Assembly (NCBI GenBank): GCA_963966185.1
Contig: CAWZYM010000240.1
Span: 58,937-122,936 of the forward strand
Reading direction: 5' to 3'
Source of the DNA: Rhabditoides inermis
Lineage: Eukaryota > Nematoda > Chromadorea > Rhabditida > Rhabditidae
Length of the DNA stretch: 64,000 bases
Positions 23,701 through 34,924 of the stretch are shown here, in pieces. Within the stretch, counting starts at the first letter, position 1; each line of letters starts with the position of its first letter. A model generated the notes under the pieces. It was not told the DNA's origin, ran no database searches, and saw only the letters and a list, made by a program, of their open reading frames with translations. The position numbers and the translations under genes are program-made.

Positions 23701-26700
23701 GACTCGAGTGAACGGAGCTGATTGGTGATCATTGCAGGCTTCGACTGATATGCGCAGCAGCAAGTCGAATCCTGATATCGTCAACTCGATTGCGCAGTAT
23801 TATGGGCCGGTGAGAAGAGATTGCCTTTTGGAGACACTCGCTTTTCGTTTTAGGTTCGCTCCGAGTGTCCGGAACACGTGTTGAAAGTGTACAGGGCGGA
23901 CCAGACGTTCAAGTATCTGCCTGTATTCAAGGAGACGACGGCACAGAATGTCGTCCAACTCAGTCTACAGGTGAGAATAGCGAACGATGAGTGATCGAGA
24001 GTGTATGTGAGAGAGAATGATTTCGTTCAGGAGTTTAGCATGATCATGAGTTCAGCACGGTTTTATGACACTTGGGAGGTTTGCGGCTGTTTATTTTGCT
24101 TTCCCTCTGTTGCCAAAACCAAGCCAATCCCCCCATCCCTGTCCACGGGATAACGGGACTTCCGATGTGCATTGCTCTTTGGTGACGATTGTGTGTTGCA
24201 GGAGTTCAACATGACGTCGGAGGGTTCTCCCGAGTGGTCTCTGTGTGAGACGACGGTGACAGAGGATGGAGTGATCAAGCAGAGGAGACTGCCTCCCATG
24301 ATGCACAATCTGGCAGAGAGGATAGGGCTGAATAGCAGGTGGGTCATGGGCAAGAGCAAGTCATGCATGCAACTCGTGTGTCTGTGGAGATGAGCATACA
24401 AGTCATGTTGTTGTGTGTTGCAGGTACTATCTGAAGAACAACTCTCGCTCGGAGCCTCTGGTGCCGGATGAGTTGGCGCCTGCTGTGCAGGTGAGCTCCT
24501 CCCCCCCCCTCCCCCTCACTGGCTCTGTTGCAGGCGGAGGCTCGTTGTGAGTTGCTCGCCCTCAATGCCCACGTTCTGGCCGCCCAGCTCACTCTACAGG
24601 ACTTTGCCGTCTTTGCCAGCATCGAACCCACAGAGTACATTGACAACCTGTTCGGACTCGAGTCCAGGTGAATATACTATGCCAGTTGACCACTCATGAC
24701 TGCGTGTTACAGGTACGGTTCACCTCGTCTGGAGGAGTTTGAGCGTCTGTTCAACCGTGAGATGTGGTGGGTGGGCACAGAGGTGTGCAGGGAGAAAAAC
24801 GTGGCCAGGAGAGCCAAGCTCGTCAAGAAGTTCATCAAGGTACGCGGTGTCTACTACCATATCTCTCTCCTCGCTCTACACTATCTCTCCAGATGGCTCG
24901 TCACTGTCGCGAGCTGCGCAACTTCAACTCTATGTTCGCTATCATCTCTGGTCTGGACAAGCCTGCTGTGCGCAGGCTGCACCAGACATGGGAGAGGGTG
25001 GGCAGGTGAGTCGAGTCGAGCGCGTCGTCCATCCCTTCTCCCCTCTCCCCTCTCACTCTCCCGCTCTCCTTGCAGCAAGTACACTCGCCAGCTGGAGGAC
25101 GTGCAGCAGTTGATCGACCCGTCGCGCAACATGAGCAAGTACCGCCAGCACCTAGCCACTGCCGCCACACACCCCCCTGTCGTGCCCATCTATCCAGTCA
25201 TCAAGAAGGTACGCTACGCACACCACTCTCCCCCGCTCTGGTGTCCTAGACATCGATTGGCATGCAGTCTCACTGTAACTGTTGCATACCGGAGCGATGT
25301 GGATGTTAGTTTCATGTTGTAGGACCTGACGTTCTCTCACGAGGGCAACCAGACGTACTCGGACCGGCTCGTCAACTTCGAGAAGCTGCGGATGATCGCC
25401 CGCTCGGTGCGCGCTGTCTGCCAGCTCAGCTCGGCTCCCTACGAGATGGACACTATGGCCGACAACGTGGGTGGTCTTCCAGTACTCCATCATTCCACAA
25501 TACTATTTCACTATCACTCTATCATGCATTTCTAGGGTGGCATCGGCGAGGCGCTGTACAACATGAACAGCTTTGACAGCAGCACCCAGGCTGTCGCCAC
25601 CATACGCAAGGGGCGGGGCGTCGGGGGCGGAGCCAGCCAGCCTCGAACTCGCAAGAAGGTGTACGAACAGGCATTGATGGTCAGAAAGGCCAAGTCGTAC
25701 CTGGAAAACCTGCAAGTGATCGATCAGGAGTCGGAGCTTGACAGGCTTTCATACGAGATTGAGCCGCCCAGTGCATCGCAAGTGGGCGGGGCGAGGGGAG
25801 GCGGAGCGAAGCGCGCTCCATCACCCTCTCCCTCGTCTCTCTCGTCGCACAGCGGGGGCAGCGACCGGAGGACTGCCAAGTTCGGAGTGGAGTCTCCGCA
25901 GGCCGTGCAGAAGATGCTGTCGCTCGTGTCGAACAGCAGAGTCAAGGCGGCCGCCAACGCAGCCAACTCACCTGCCGGCTCACCTGCGCAAGGTGAGGAG
26001 AGAGAGAGGAGAGGGGGGAGGGGATGCCTGTGTTGGGACCCTGTGTGAACCGTGTGTGTTGTAGCTCGTGTAGGTGCGAAGGCGACTGTCCGTCTGCACC
26101 GCACTCCCTCTCTGGGAGGCGCCGACTCAGCCTCTATTGGATCGGCCCTGTCTGCTGAGAGCAGCTCAGTCACCACTTACTATTCGGGACCTGGTGAGAG
26201 GGGAGAGGGGACACTGTAGAGGGGGAGTAGTAGCTCGGTTGCCTGCATGTGCACGTCACTGCCGTGTCGTTGCCGTGGCGCACGTCGTCTGCTCATCTGC
26301 TCATGTGGGCTGATGGATGGATGGATGGATGGATGTGGTGTAGTGTGTGGTGTTATTTCAGACGTGTTGATCTAGTCGCTGCGGGGTGCCTCTCCTCTCC
26401 TCCTCCCTCCCCTCATCCTCCCCTTTCCTCCCCCACTCGCTTCAGACCACCATTCGCGTCCCGAGTCATCTAGGTAGTGTTGTGTTCGTGTGTATGGCGT
26501 GTTGTGTTGTGGTGTTAGCGTGGTGTCCAGTGTTCTCCCCGTACTCTAACTGTCTAACATGTGCCCGTGCATCGTGTGTGGTGTTGTGGTGGTGGGATAT
26601 ATGGCGGAGTGTGCAGTTGTGCTCAGCAGTGGCATGTGTGGTTGCAGGTCTGGCGCCTCGTACGAGTAGCATGCCTGGGTGTGCGGTGACGCTGGGCCCG

Positions 26701-26844
26701 GCGTGCGGCCTGCCCCCTCGTCCACGCACCGTGCTGCAGCCGGGTCTCATGCTGGGCCACCGAGTCGTGCCCCTGCGCAGGGTCGCTCGACCCAAGTCGG
26801 ACGGCCTGCTGCCCCTACACGAACACGAGTCCTCTCAAGTATGA
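16136..26844 (+). CDS. RAPGEF2: PDZ-GEF, Rap guanine nucleotide exchange factor (RapGEF2/6 type)
   Basis: Activates Rap GTPases at junctions and membranes. About 34 exons join in phase, 16132-16204 through 26648-26844, for roughly 1340 residues. Order: incomplete cNMP-binding fold (24-140, [37 protein letters not shown]), Pro-rich segment, acidic stretch, second cNMP fold (310-420, [13 protein letters not shown]), RasGEF-N (435-585, [17 protein letters not shown]), PDZ (585-665, [27 protein letters not shown]), RA (758-860), catalytic RasGEF (870-1100, [60 protein letters not shown]). A conserved [13 protein letters not shown] lies in the tail, and the protein ends ESSQV, a class I PDZ-binding motif as in vertebrate orthologues. 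A small extra exon near 26443-26472 would give an alternative C-terminus. The first ATG used is at 16136; further 5' exons are possible. Confidence 0.93.
16605..20742. repeat. four (CT)n runs in PDZ-GEF introns
   Basis: CT microsatellites at about 16605-16670, 17981-18016, 19830-19876 and 20697-20740, all in introns and all with CT on the coding strand. The large intron 16531-19178 otherwise shows one unexplained open segment at 17162-17333. Confidence 0.9.
17162..17333 (+). other. unplaced exon-like segment in a PDZ-GEF intron
   Basis: Between acceptor GTTGTCAG and donor GTATGT lies an open frame with [20 protein letters not shown] and an Arg/Ser-rich end, Pro-rich then acidic. Its phase does not fit between exons 16447-16530 and 19179-19254, which join each other correctly. 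It could be an alternative first exon, a cassette with a different partner, or chance. Confidence 0.3.
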
Positions 26845-27368
26845 CTTGCCTTCCCTCACCTTATCTCACACACTGCATATTACACACACTCACCTGCTCA
26901 ACAAATTTCTATGATTGATTTCTGATTGGCTGTGTGTGTCTGTTGTCTCTTCCGGTCCCCTCGTATCCTCACTCACTCTCGCGCATTTCTCCCCGTCCTT
27001 CATTCTGTGTTTTGTACAGTTTTTGCAATTCGTATTTTCTACCAAACACTACACACATACACTTGTACGATTTTTATTGTTGTGCTCTCTGATCGTTTAT
27101 AATTTATATCTCCTTGTGTCCTAGGCATATGATATGCGTGTTTGAATCATTCAAAGGTGCATTTGCGTTTTTCCTCGCAATTCATAATCATTTACACAGA
27201 TTAAAATTCAAATAAATTTATTTAACTATGTTTTGTGATAAATTGTACAATCGAAAACAAACAACGTGAACAGAATCGTGGAACACCCGTGGAAGGCGTG
27301 ACATGTGACATGAGGCGTAAAGCACGTGTGGCAAGGCAATGTGTGTGGGCGGGGCGTAGGGGGCGGAG
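26845..27368. other. convergent 3' region of PDZ-GEF and the AT-hook gene
   Basis: No exon. AT-rich with AATAAATTTATT near 27210, which provides a polyadenylation signal on both strands. Confidence 0.5.
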
Positions 27369-29812
27369 TTACTGGTCGATGGCAGCAAGCGCATGTTGAC
27401 AGAGCAGATCTTGTATGGCCTTCTGCAGGCGTACCGCCTCGGCGGGAGACTTCCCCTCCATATCCCGACACTGTCGCTCCACCAACTCACCTGAACAACG
27501 ATTAGAGAGAAGAAAGACATATCTGTTGATTCCATTTCACTAGCACAGCAACTTTTTAAGACATATCATGTAATTCCCACCTAGCGACGTCCACTTGTCG
27601 TCGTGGTTCTTTTGTGTGGCGGGGGTGGGAGCAGAAGACACGAAGACTCGCTTGCTCGCCCCCTTGTCCCTCTCCTTCTCTCTGCCCACTCCCGGATCCA
27701 CCCGAATCTCCACCGCCTCGGTCCGCCCCGCGTTGAATAGCTGGTCGAGGGTGGGTGCTGAATGGGATCACCCCATGGGATCGCCTGCCTCCACTCACAC
27801 AACTCACCCTTCTCCGACATCAATGGCGGCACAACGACGGCAGACTGGAACGCCTTTCCATTGCAAGCGGGCGATCCGGCAGAGGGGGAGGAGCCAGAGG
27901 GGGCGGGGCACGTCGTGGCTGGACGGGGTGGAGAACCCACACCGTGCATAAGGGAGACGATATCGGCCAGGCCCCGCCCACTTTCGCTCCGCCCGCCCTC
28001 GCGCAGACGCGGAATCATCTCCTTCATCTGGTCGATACACGAGGCGATCTCAGTGGCTGAAATATGAACGTGAACATGTAGACATTTTTTGACATTCAGT
28101 CTCCGCAACCCCCCCCCTTTCCTCGAACACTCGACCACGCCCATCAACGTATAGATAACAGTTATAAAACTGCTGACCTCCGACCTCCCGCTTGGCGACC
28201 ACGCTGACAACCTCTCTGATACGATCCACACCCTTCTCGCCCATCATCAGTGCATTCGCCAGCACATGCAGCATCTCCTCAGTCCACTCCTTGGGGGCGG
28301 GGCCAGAGTGGGCGGGGCTGGGATGCTCGACGGGTATGGGAACGGTGACACAGTTGTGTAGAAGTGCGTGTTGTCTCTCCATCTCGAGTCTGTCTCGCTC
28401 TGCTCGTTCGGCGAGTGTGGGACGACCCCGACGACGCTGAAAGAAGCGAGGGTAGGAGAAGGGAGAAGGATACGCGCACCTTGGCAGGGGGGACATCGGT
28501 GCCGGAAGTGAGGACTGAATGGGGAGAGACGGAGACGACAGGCACGGCAGGCTCGACAGACGGCACACCCAGAGGGCGCAGCATAGGAGTGCTGGAAGGG
28601 ACAGGGGTAAGAGGAGGAGAAGGGGGGAGGGGAAGATAGTCACGGACCGTAGTATCTCCCACTCCAGCTCGTCACAGAACTCGTTGCAGAGGCGGGCAAA
28701 TCGTTCCACCGTTAGAATACTGAAACATACTGTCCTCCAGTAGATAACATCCGTGATCTGAGGGTGTCTTCAAAAACGGGAGACGAGACAAACGAATGCG
28801 CTCACCCTCTGTATATATTGGTGTGTTTGTCTTGTACGAAGTCGAGTGCGCCAGCGAAGGCCCATCGAGGCGCGGCGCCCGGTAGAGTGCGGCTGCGCAC
28901 CAGCATCTCCACCAGCCAACACCACTTCTCCAGCACCGTCATCTCTGAAACCATTGCCAGCCGTCTCTTTACAATGTCTGGCGGCAGTTTCAGCCACGCC
29001 CCCGTAGCCCCGCCCACTGACTGTTGAATAGCGGTCCCTGGAATGCGAGTACTCCGGCGATCTCCTCGAAGTGTTGCATCTGTACGGGTCCCAGGCAGTC
29101 TGCCGTCTCGTGCAGTGCCCGTCTGTCCCTCACCAGGGCTATCAGTATCCCTTTCAGCGGGGCCGTCCACTGCGGGTGCGTCTCAAATAGGTGTAACAAT
29201 GTATGGTGAAACAACGAATGTTTTTTGGTGTTTCGGATCTGCTATTCCATAGAATTCGATTAAAACAAAATTAGCAAAAGGTTATTCCGTTGCGGGGAAT
29301 CGAACCCCGGCCTTACGGGTGAGAGCCGTAAATCCTAACCACTAGACCACAACGGACTTGAGCGATGCGTAAAGAAATGACACTACAGGCCACAAAGGCG
29401 ATATTCCGAGATTAGAACAAAGAGAAGGAATAAAGCGCGCGGAAAGAGAAAATGGAAAGATATACTCACCAACTTTCCAGATAAAACAATAGGTGTTTTC
29501 TGCTGGGAGACTGTATTAGGTACACTCTCCTCGCTACTCCCCGTAGACTGAGAGAGGTTCTCCTAAAACAACTCATTCAACTCGTATAAAATATAAACAG
29601 AAGTCCCTGTCTGAACTCACATTCTGTTCCTCTGGCGTGTTTGGCTTCTCAATAGTGGGTTTGAGATCAACAATCTCGACCACCTTCTGCCTTGTCTCTT
29701 CCATCTGGTCCTTCTCGTCTGTCGGCTCACACTTCACAGTGATGTTTGCAGGTGTGGGGGAAACAGTCTGAATGAGCTGTCGAGGCGCGTCTGACTTGCG
29801 ACGCGACGACAT
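27369..29812 (-). CDS. AT-hook nuclear protein of unknown function
   Basis: Ten exons join in phase: 29812-29621, 29562-29470, 29181-29022, 28944-28806, 28719-28648, 28591-28480, 28436-28178, 28056-27808, 27757-27581, 27490-27369, about 524 residues. The N-terminus is Ser/Pro/Glu-rich with a SUMO-type ITVKCEPTDE. A helical region follows at about 97-220 (QMQHFEEIAGVLAFQGPLFN, LEKWCWLVEMLVRS), then a basic AT hook RRRGRPTLAERAER at about 256-270, a helical segment (EWTEEMLHVLANALMMGEK) and another helix at the C-terminus (AVRLQKAIQDLLCQHALAAI). These features suggest a chromatin-associated protein, but I cannot assign a family. The 5' end could include another exon, since the third acceptor (TATTTGAG) is weak. 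The second intron holds a tRNA-Glu gene in the same orientation. Confidence 0.75.
29285..29356 (-). tRNA. tRNA-Glu(CTC)
   Basis: A 72-base cloverleaf: acceptor TCCGTTG/CAACGGA, discriminator A, A box TGGTCTAGTGG, anticodon stem TACGG/CCGTA with loop CTCTCAC (anticodon CTC) and B box GGTTCGATTCC. TTTT follows within about 10 bases downstream on the minus strand. It lies in an intron of the AT-hook gene, same strand. Confidence 0.95.
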
Positions 29813-30610
29813 CTAAACAAGCTGATACAGGGAGTGACGATTCGATTAACAATAATGAACATTGACACAGAAACGCATAGAGGTGGGTGGCAGCGCACTT
29901 TTCTCACACTCATATCTGGACGCTTGTGGGGAGTGTCTTGTCTTTCAATTAGTCACTTCTCTCCCCTCTCCTCCCACTCTCACCCACAGTCGCCTCTTCT
30001 CTCACTCTGCCCGCCACATCTCCCACTCGCCTCTCTCTCGTCCGCGCACGCTCTCTCTGTCCTCTCTCCACTCTGGCCCCGCCCCTCGCCCGCGACTGCA
30101 TGGGAAACACCCTTTCTTTCCTCCCTACAAAACCCCACCCGAAAAAAAGCTTCTCGTTTCACAAGATCCTTCAAATGTTTGCAGCTCCGCGATACCATAT
30201 TCGAAGACATTGTACGATATGTTTACTGATCAATCGTCAAAACTATGAAATCTGATCAAAAAGGGACAAGACGATGAGATCAAGACTCACAACCTGGCGA
30301 CACGGACATGAAATCGCGGGTTTTAAAGCGGAAAGGGGTGATCAGGTGATATAAGGTGGGATGAATCGATAGATGGGTTGTGTTGGTGGGAAGGGGCAGG
30401 GGGAGTGGGGGCGGGCGGCCACAGACAGCCCCACACTCCGATCGATGGGGGCGGGGCGACTCCGCCCACTGGCCCACGGCCAAGCCCCGCCCTCCCGTGT
30501 ACTCTGCTGCTCCGGATGTACGATGAACTGAACGTAATGAGCTGCTCTCACAACATCGTGATCCCGAAATTCTGAAATTTTTGAAATGTTGTTTACGATC
30601 AGCTGATTTA
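29813..30610. other. intergenic region, C-rich then AT-rich
   Basis: A pyrimidine-rich stretch (29940-30070) and a GC-rich stretch (30380-30500) but no exon chain. It separates the AT-hook gene from the foldback element. Confidence 0.5.
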
Positions 30611-31246
30611 CACGGGCGGCCCACGCACTTAAGGTGGCCGATTCTTATGCAATTAAGAACCTATACACAACTTTTCACGCTGAATCCGAATATGACCATA
30701 ACTTTCCCAAAATAGCACTTTGAAAGGAGTTCGGCCACGTGCCGAATAGACTACCCTTGAAAACGACCGGTGAAACAACAGCGGCGTGGCGGAATGGTTA
30801 GTGAGTTAGGAAATCGGAAATGACGGTCGGCGGTTCTATTCCCCCTGCTGTCACCAGGTTTTTTTGCAAATTTTATCCTCGCCACCATACCCTCCAATTG
30901 GATTTTACATAATTTCAATTGTATGGTTATGCAAAAACATCGTTGTTAACAAAACAACAATAAACTGTTATAAGCTTTGATCTAGACGCACTGCAAAAAC
31001 TAGTGACAGCAGGGGGAATAGAACCGCCGACCGTCATTTCCGATTTCCTAACTCACTAACCATTCCGCCACGCCGCTGTTGTTTCACCGGTCGTTTTCAA
31101 GGGTAGTCTATTCGGCACGTGGCCGAACTCCTTTCAAAGTGCTATTTTGGGAAAGTTATGGTCATATTCGGATTCAGCGTGAAAAGTTGTGTATAGTGGC
31201 TTAATTGCATAAGAATCGGCCACCTTAAGTGCGTGGGCCGCCCGTG
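30611..31246. mobile_element. 636-base foldback element with tRNA-like arms
   Basis: Two 244-base arms (30611-30854 and 31003-31246) are nearly perfect inverted copies around a 148-base AT-rich spacer. The ends begin CACGGGCGGCCCACGC and are flanked by a 3-base TTA on both sides, a target-site duplication of the PIF/Harbinger and Tourist MITE type. Each arm contains a tRNA-like module (about 30779-30857 on plus, 31001-31079 on minus) with acceptor-like ACAGCGG/CTGCTGT, A-box-like GGCGGAATGGTTAG and a B-box-like CGGTTCTATTCC. One copy is followed by ACCA, reminiscent of a mature tRNA 3' end. No protein is encoded. Confidence 0.85.
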
Positions 31247-31660
31247 TTAGTTTACATATCTACTCTCACCAACAACATCTGCGAAATTACCTTATTATTG
31301 ATCTCTTTTGATCGCTCTTCAATTGATCGGAGCTTTTTCGGAGACAGAAAGATTACGATTTAAAATTAACACAAAACTAAATTTGTTGAATATGATCGGC
31401 GTCGAGTGCTGAATTTATATGGTGCTAGATGCCTCGATTCACTCAAGCCCGCACATAAATTCAGGACTCGACTGCTGAATTTCAACAACAAACATCGATA
31501 GCATAGCAAACATAGCGAATAAAGAGATACATATTTCGAAACGGGTTGGCTGACAATGCTCAGTGAGAGAGGGATAGTGAGCGATAGTGAATGGTGAAAT
31601 ATGATGGGAATCGATAGAGGCGAAGGGCTCGCTCCTCCTATCTATAATCTGGCACCAGCC

Positions 31661-31718
<58 letters not shown>

Positions 31719-32060
31719 AATCGCACCTCATTTGATAACACGCTGCCAGCCGCGCGACCAGCACACTGCTGATACTCAGGCTACGCAGACAAAGGAGGGG
31801 TGTCAAACAAGAGCGCGGAGCCATGTATGGGCACGCAGGCGCGACACACCCGCCTGAATTATGTATTGATAGAGATATGGCGGATGGCAGAAAGCGAGGG
31901 GGGGGGGGTGAGAGAGAGGTGAGGGAGGGACGGATCTAGCTGAATAAGGGTATTGATTGACGGGCTGTGTGTCTGTGGTTGGCGGGTGGCAGGAGTGGAT
32001 GGGCGAGTAGATACTGGCGGCTGGCGGGAGCGAGGCGACCACGCGCGGGAGGGCAAACAC
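31247..32060. other. intergenic region with (GA)n run
   Basis: A GA microsatellite lies at about 31666-31713 and a poly-G run near 31890-31910. No gene is supported. Confidence 0.5.
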
Positions 32061-32061
32061 T

Positions 32062-32275
32062 ATCTCCTACCTATAGTATATAGCAAGGGAAATTTCTCTG
32101 TGACGCCACTATAAGCTTCATTTGCATATTTTTGTGACTTTTGTAATGGCTGGTGGACTCGTGATGATGCCGATATGTCAGCAAAATCCTTTGCCCGCGC
32201 CGGGATTCGAACCCGTGGGTGTGGCGAGTGTGGGCGCGCCCGTGCGCCTTAGGCCACTACACCACTTGGGCTTGT
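32062..32275 (-). repeat. tRNA-derived SINE-like module, copy 1
   Basis: A conserved body (CTACCTATAGTATATAGC... TTTGCATAT... GATGTCAGCAAAATCCT) runs into a tRNA-like unit at 32190-32275 read on the minus strand, with GCCCAAGTGGTGTAGTGG as A box and GGTTCGAATCC as B box. The four outer acceptor bases pair (GCCC/GGGC); the rest is degenerate. Related copies are at 34488-34708 and 36440-36668. Confidence 0.7.
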
Positions 32276-32496
32276 GCGAGCAGAGCGCGAGAGAGCAATG
32301 AGGATGCAGCGAGGGGGCGTGGCCTGCGATAGCGCACGTGTGTGTGAATGGGTGATGGCGAATGATATCGATGATTGCGCAACGGGGATGAAGGGGACAA
32401 TGTGTTGGGGAGTGGTTGGGCTAATGTATTGAATAGTAGTGCATTGATATCAATTGATATCGATTGATTAATAGTGATTAAACATATCAAATGCAC

Positions 32497-33060
32497 GGGT
32501 TTTAATGGGTTGGTGCGTGCAATCGGCTGTAATGAAGCGGGTATGCGTCGTGGACATGTTTTGTTTGTTTCAATATTTTCTTTTTATTATATTCTTTTGT
32601 TCTAATCGCGTTTTGTCACTTTGATATGCGTTTAATATCAAAATAATCGCTTGAAACGCGTTTCGCAAAAACATCGTGTTTCGTTGTGCGGTGTATGGTG
32701 TAGCACAGTGATGATGACAATTCAATCAGCTGGGCGTGCGTGTTTTTGTTTATTTCTTTGTTTTGCGATGTTTTTATAATGTAATTTGTGTTGTAATGTG
32801 TTTTATAATTTTTGTCGATACCAATTTGACGTGTTGTATGCGTTTGTCTTGCGTGTCGCACTCGTTTAGTCGCGTTTTCGCACATCATGCAATTTCGAAT
32901 GTTTTTGAATTTCGTTGATTTTGTTGTTGTTCTGTATTGCGTTGTTGTTTTATTAGTTTGCAACGTGTTCTACATGTTTATTATTATTTGTTTCAGGGTC
33001 AACCACCAAGGACAAGCCGGTCTGCTGCTCCATCGCCGAGACTGTGAAGGTGTGTAATTT
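32497..33060 (+). repeat. long direct repeat, copy 1
   Basis: Nearly identical over roughly 560 bases to 34925-35485 (shared runs such as TTGGTGCGTGCAATCGGCTG and GAAACGCGTTTCGCAAAAAC). It contains the 5' flank and first recognisable exon of the Cys-rich gene, showing that the gene was duplicated with its upstream region. Confidence 0.85.
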
Positions 33061-34010
33061 TTTTGTTTACGTTTCACGATGTGTGATCACATTGGACCGT
33101 ATTATTATTGCGTAGTATGTTTTTGATCAATGTTCTTTGTTGTACTATTTATAATACAGTTTGTTTCAGAGCCGCTGCTCTCCATTCGGCCGCTCTTCTG
33201 CGGCATCGACGCTGGCCTGTGCGAGGTGTGCTTGTTATTGTTTTTACAGTTTGTTTTACGATGAATGATAAGTTCGAACGAGTTGTACTTGTGTTGTTGT
33301 GTGTTGTAATACGAATTGTTGCAGATTCGTGCTCGCGAGGACTTGCTGCCGGTCTGCTGCCCCGTCGTCATCTTCCCCGTCTTCACCAAGTTCAGGATGT
33401 GTTCGTTATTATTTTTTATTGTTGTTTTGTAAGCAAATCACAACGTGTTCAAGATGTTTAATATTGTTTGTTTCAGGGCCAACCATCAAGGACACGCCGT
33501 TTCGCTGTTGTGTCTCCGAGGCTGTGAAGGTGTGGTTTTTATTTTTTATTATGTTTTCACGATGTCTGATGGCATTGGACCGTGGTATTTTTGTGTAGTA
33601 TGTTTGTGATCGTTGTACTTTGTTGTGTTATGTGCAAAACTATTTGTTTCAGTGCCAATTGTTGCAGACTAGCGCCTACGAGGATGGGCTGCCGGACTGC
33701 TGCGGCTGTCTCTTTTGCTTCATCGTCACCAAGTACAAGGTGTGTTCTTTTTTTATTTTATTGTTTTTGTGAGTGAACGTCTAACTTGTTGTTCAGGGTT
33801 CTGCTGCCGACGTTCTGCCTCTCGCTGGTGTCGGGCTCGTCGTCGCTGGACTACAAGACGAAGAAGCTCAAGACGGACGCGCTCTCGACATAAAGGTGAA
33901 CGATTTTCAGATTTTGTACCTATACATAGATTGCAGTTTTGGATGTGTGGTTGTATCATTATGTACACATTGTGTTGTAGTTTGTTTAAACTAATAAAAC
34001 ACTCTTTAAC
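32997..34010 (+). CDS. Cys-rich gene of unknown family, copy 1
   Basis: Exon-like segments bounded by TTTCAG/TTGCAG acceptors and GTGTG donors: 32997-33049 (TTKDKPVCCSIAETVK), 33170-33225, 33325-33395 (EDLLPVCCPVVIFPVFTKF), 33477-33529 (TIKDTPFRCCVSEAVK), 33668-33739 (YEDGLPDCCGCLFCFIVTKY) and 33797-33893. The first/third and fourth/fifth segments are evidently an internal duplication, each with paired cysteines. The last exon has two plausible frames, one ending at TAA near 33893. AATAAA follows near 33994. I cannot fix the start codon (ATGATGACAATTCAA near 32717 is a candidate) or all phases, and I recognise no family. Confidence 0.35.
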
Positions 34011-34324
34011 AAACATGTTGTTGTGATATGAATCAAGGTGGTGGTTTGTGAGTTACGGTTTTGGTAGATGGAGTTTTTACAAAGGATGGAGTTGGAATGA
34101 TTGTAGATCAATTGATGATGTTTACTGTTTGGTTTTTTGTTCTTCCTCGACCTGCACAACGTTAATTGAGTGGACACATTGCTTGACAGATCGTTCCATC
34201 AGACTACAACCTACGACACAGCGGGGGCAGCGTGTCCCTCTTAATTGTCCAATCCCACTCCTTCAACTTGCGAGACCGCACGTTTGCGTATTGAATGCAT
34301 AGCAGACTGGATCAATAATGGTAG

Positions 34325-34490
34325 GGGGGGGGGGTCGAGGGGGGGCGGAGCCCCCCTCGGCGGGGGGGTCCAAGGGGGGGCGGTAGCCCCCCCTTGAGGT
34401 AAAAAAAGTTGAGACCATTTTTTTCAAAACTTTTTTCTACCAAATTGAAACCACTTTTCACTCCCCTTTTGTATCCACTCCCTCTCCCAG
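34325..34490 (+). repeat. G-run hairpin module, copy 1
   Basis: Runs of five to nine G separated by short spacers, then the complementary C runs (GGGCGGAGCCCCCCTCGG), followed by AAAAAAAGTTGAGACC and ending at CCCAGGCTAGTCT. It could form a strong hairpin or G-quadruplexes. Further copies at 36284-36440 and 37232-37405. Confidence 0.85.
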
Positions 34491-34708
34491 GCTAGTCTCT
34501 ATCTACAGTATATGGTAAGGCGAATTTCTCTGGAACGCCACTTTAAGCTTCATTTGCATATATGCAAATTTCTCGATGATGTAATGGTATAGGGGGATAG
34601 AGGACGATGCCAAGATGTCAGCAAAATCCTCTACCCATACCCGGATCCGAACCTGTGAGGTGTTCGGATCGGTAGGCGAACGCGCTACCACTGCGCTATG
34701 TGCGCTCG
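34488..34708 (-). repeat. tRNA-derived SINE-like module, copy 2
   Basis: Same body as copy 1, with a more diverged tRNA-like unit at about 34636-34708 (A box GCGCAGTGGTAGCGC, B box GGTTCGGATCC on the minus strand). Confidence 0.65.
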
Positions 34709-34924
34709 TATCAGCCATGCGTGAGAGAGCGATGAGGAGGCAGCGAGGGGGCGTGGCCTCGGCACAGTGTGTGTGTGTGTGAGCGGGCGATGGCGGATAA
34801 TATCGATTGCGCAACGAGGATGAAGGGGGCAATGTGTGGAATGTGTTGGGGAGTGATTGGGCTAATGTATTGAATACGTTTTGCATTGATATCGATCGAT
34901 TAAACGTGATTAAACGGATCGTTG

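Noticed and set aside
27369..29812. DNAJC2-type SANT protein
   Set aside because: One helix (EWTEEMLHVLANAL) recalls a SANT repeat, but no J domain and no second SANT consensus were found.
32190..32275. Functional tRNA-Leu or tRNA-Ser gene
   Set aside because: A and B boxes are good, but only four acceptor pairs form, the anticodon loop is not seven bases, and the unit sits in a repeat with two more copies.
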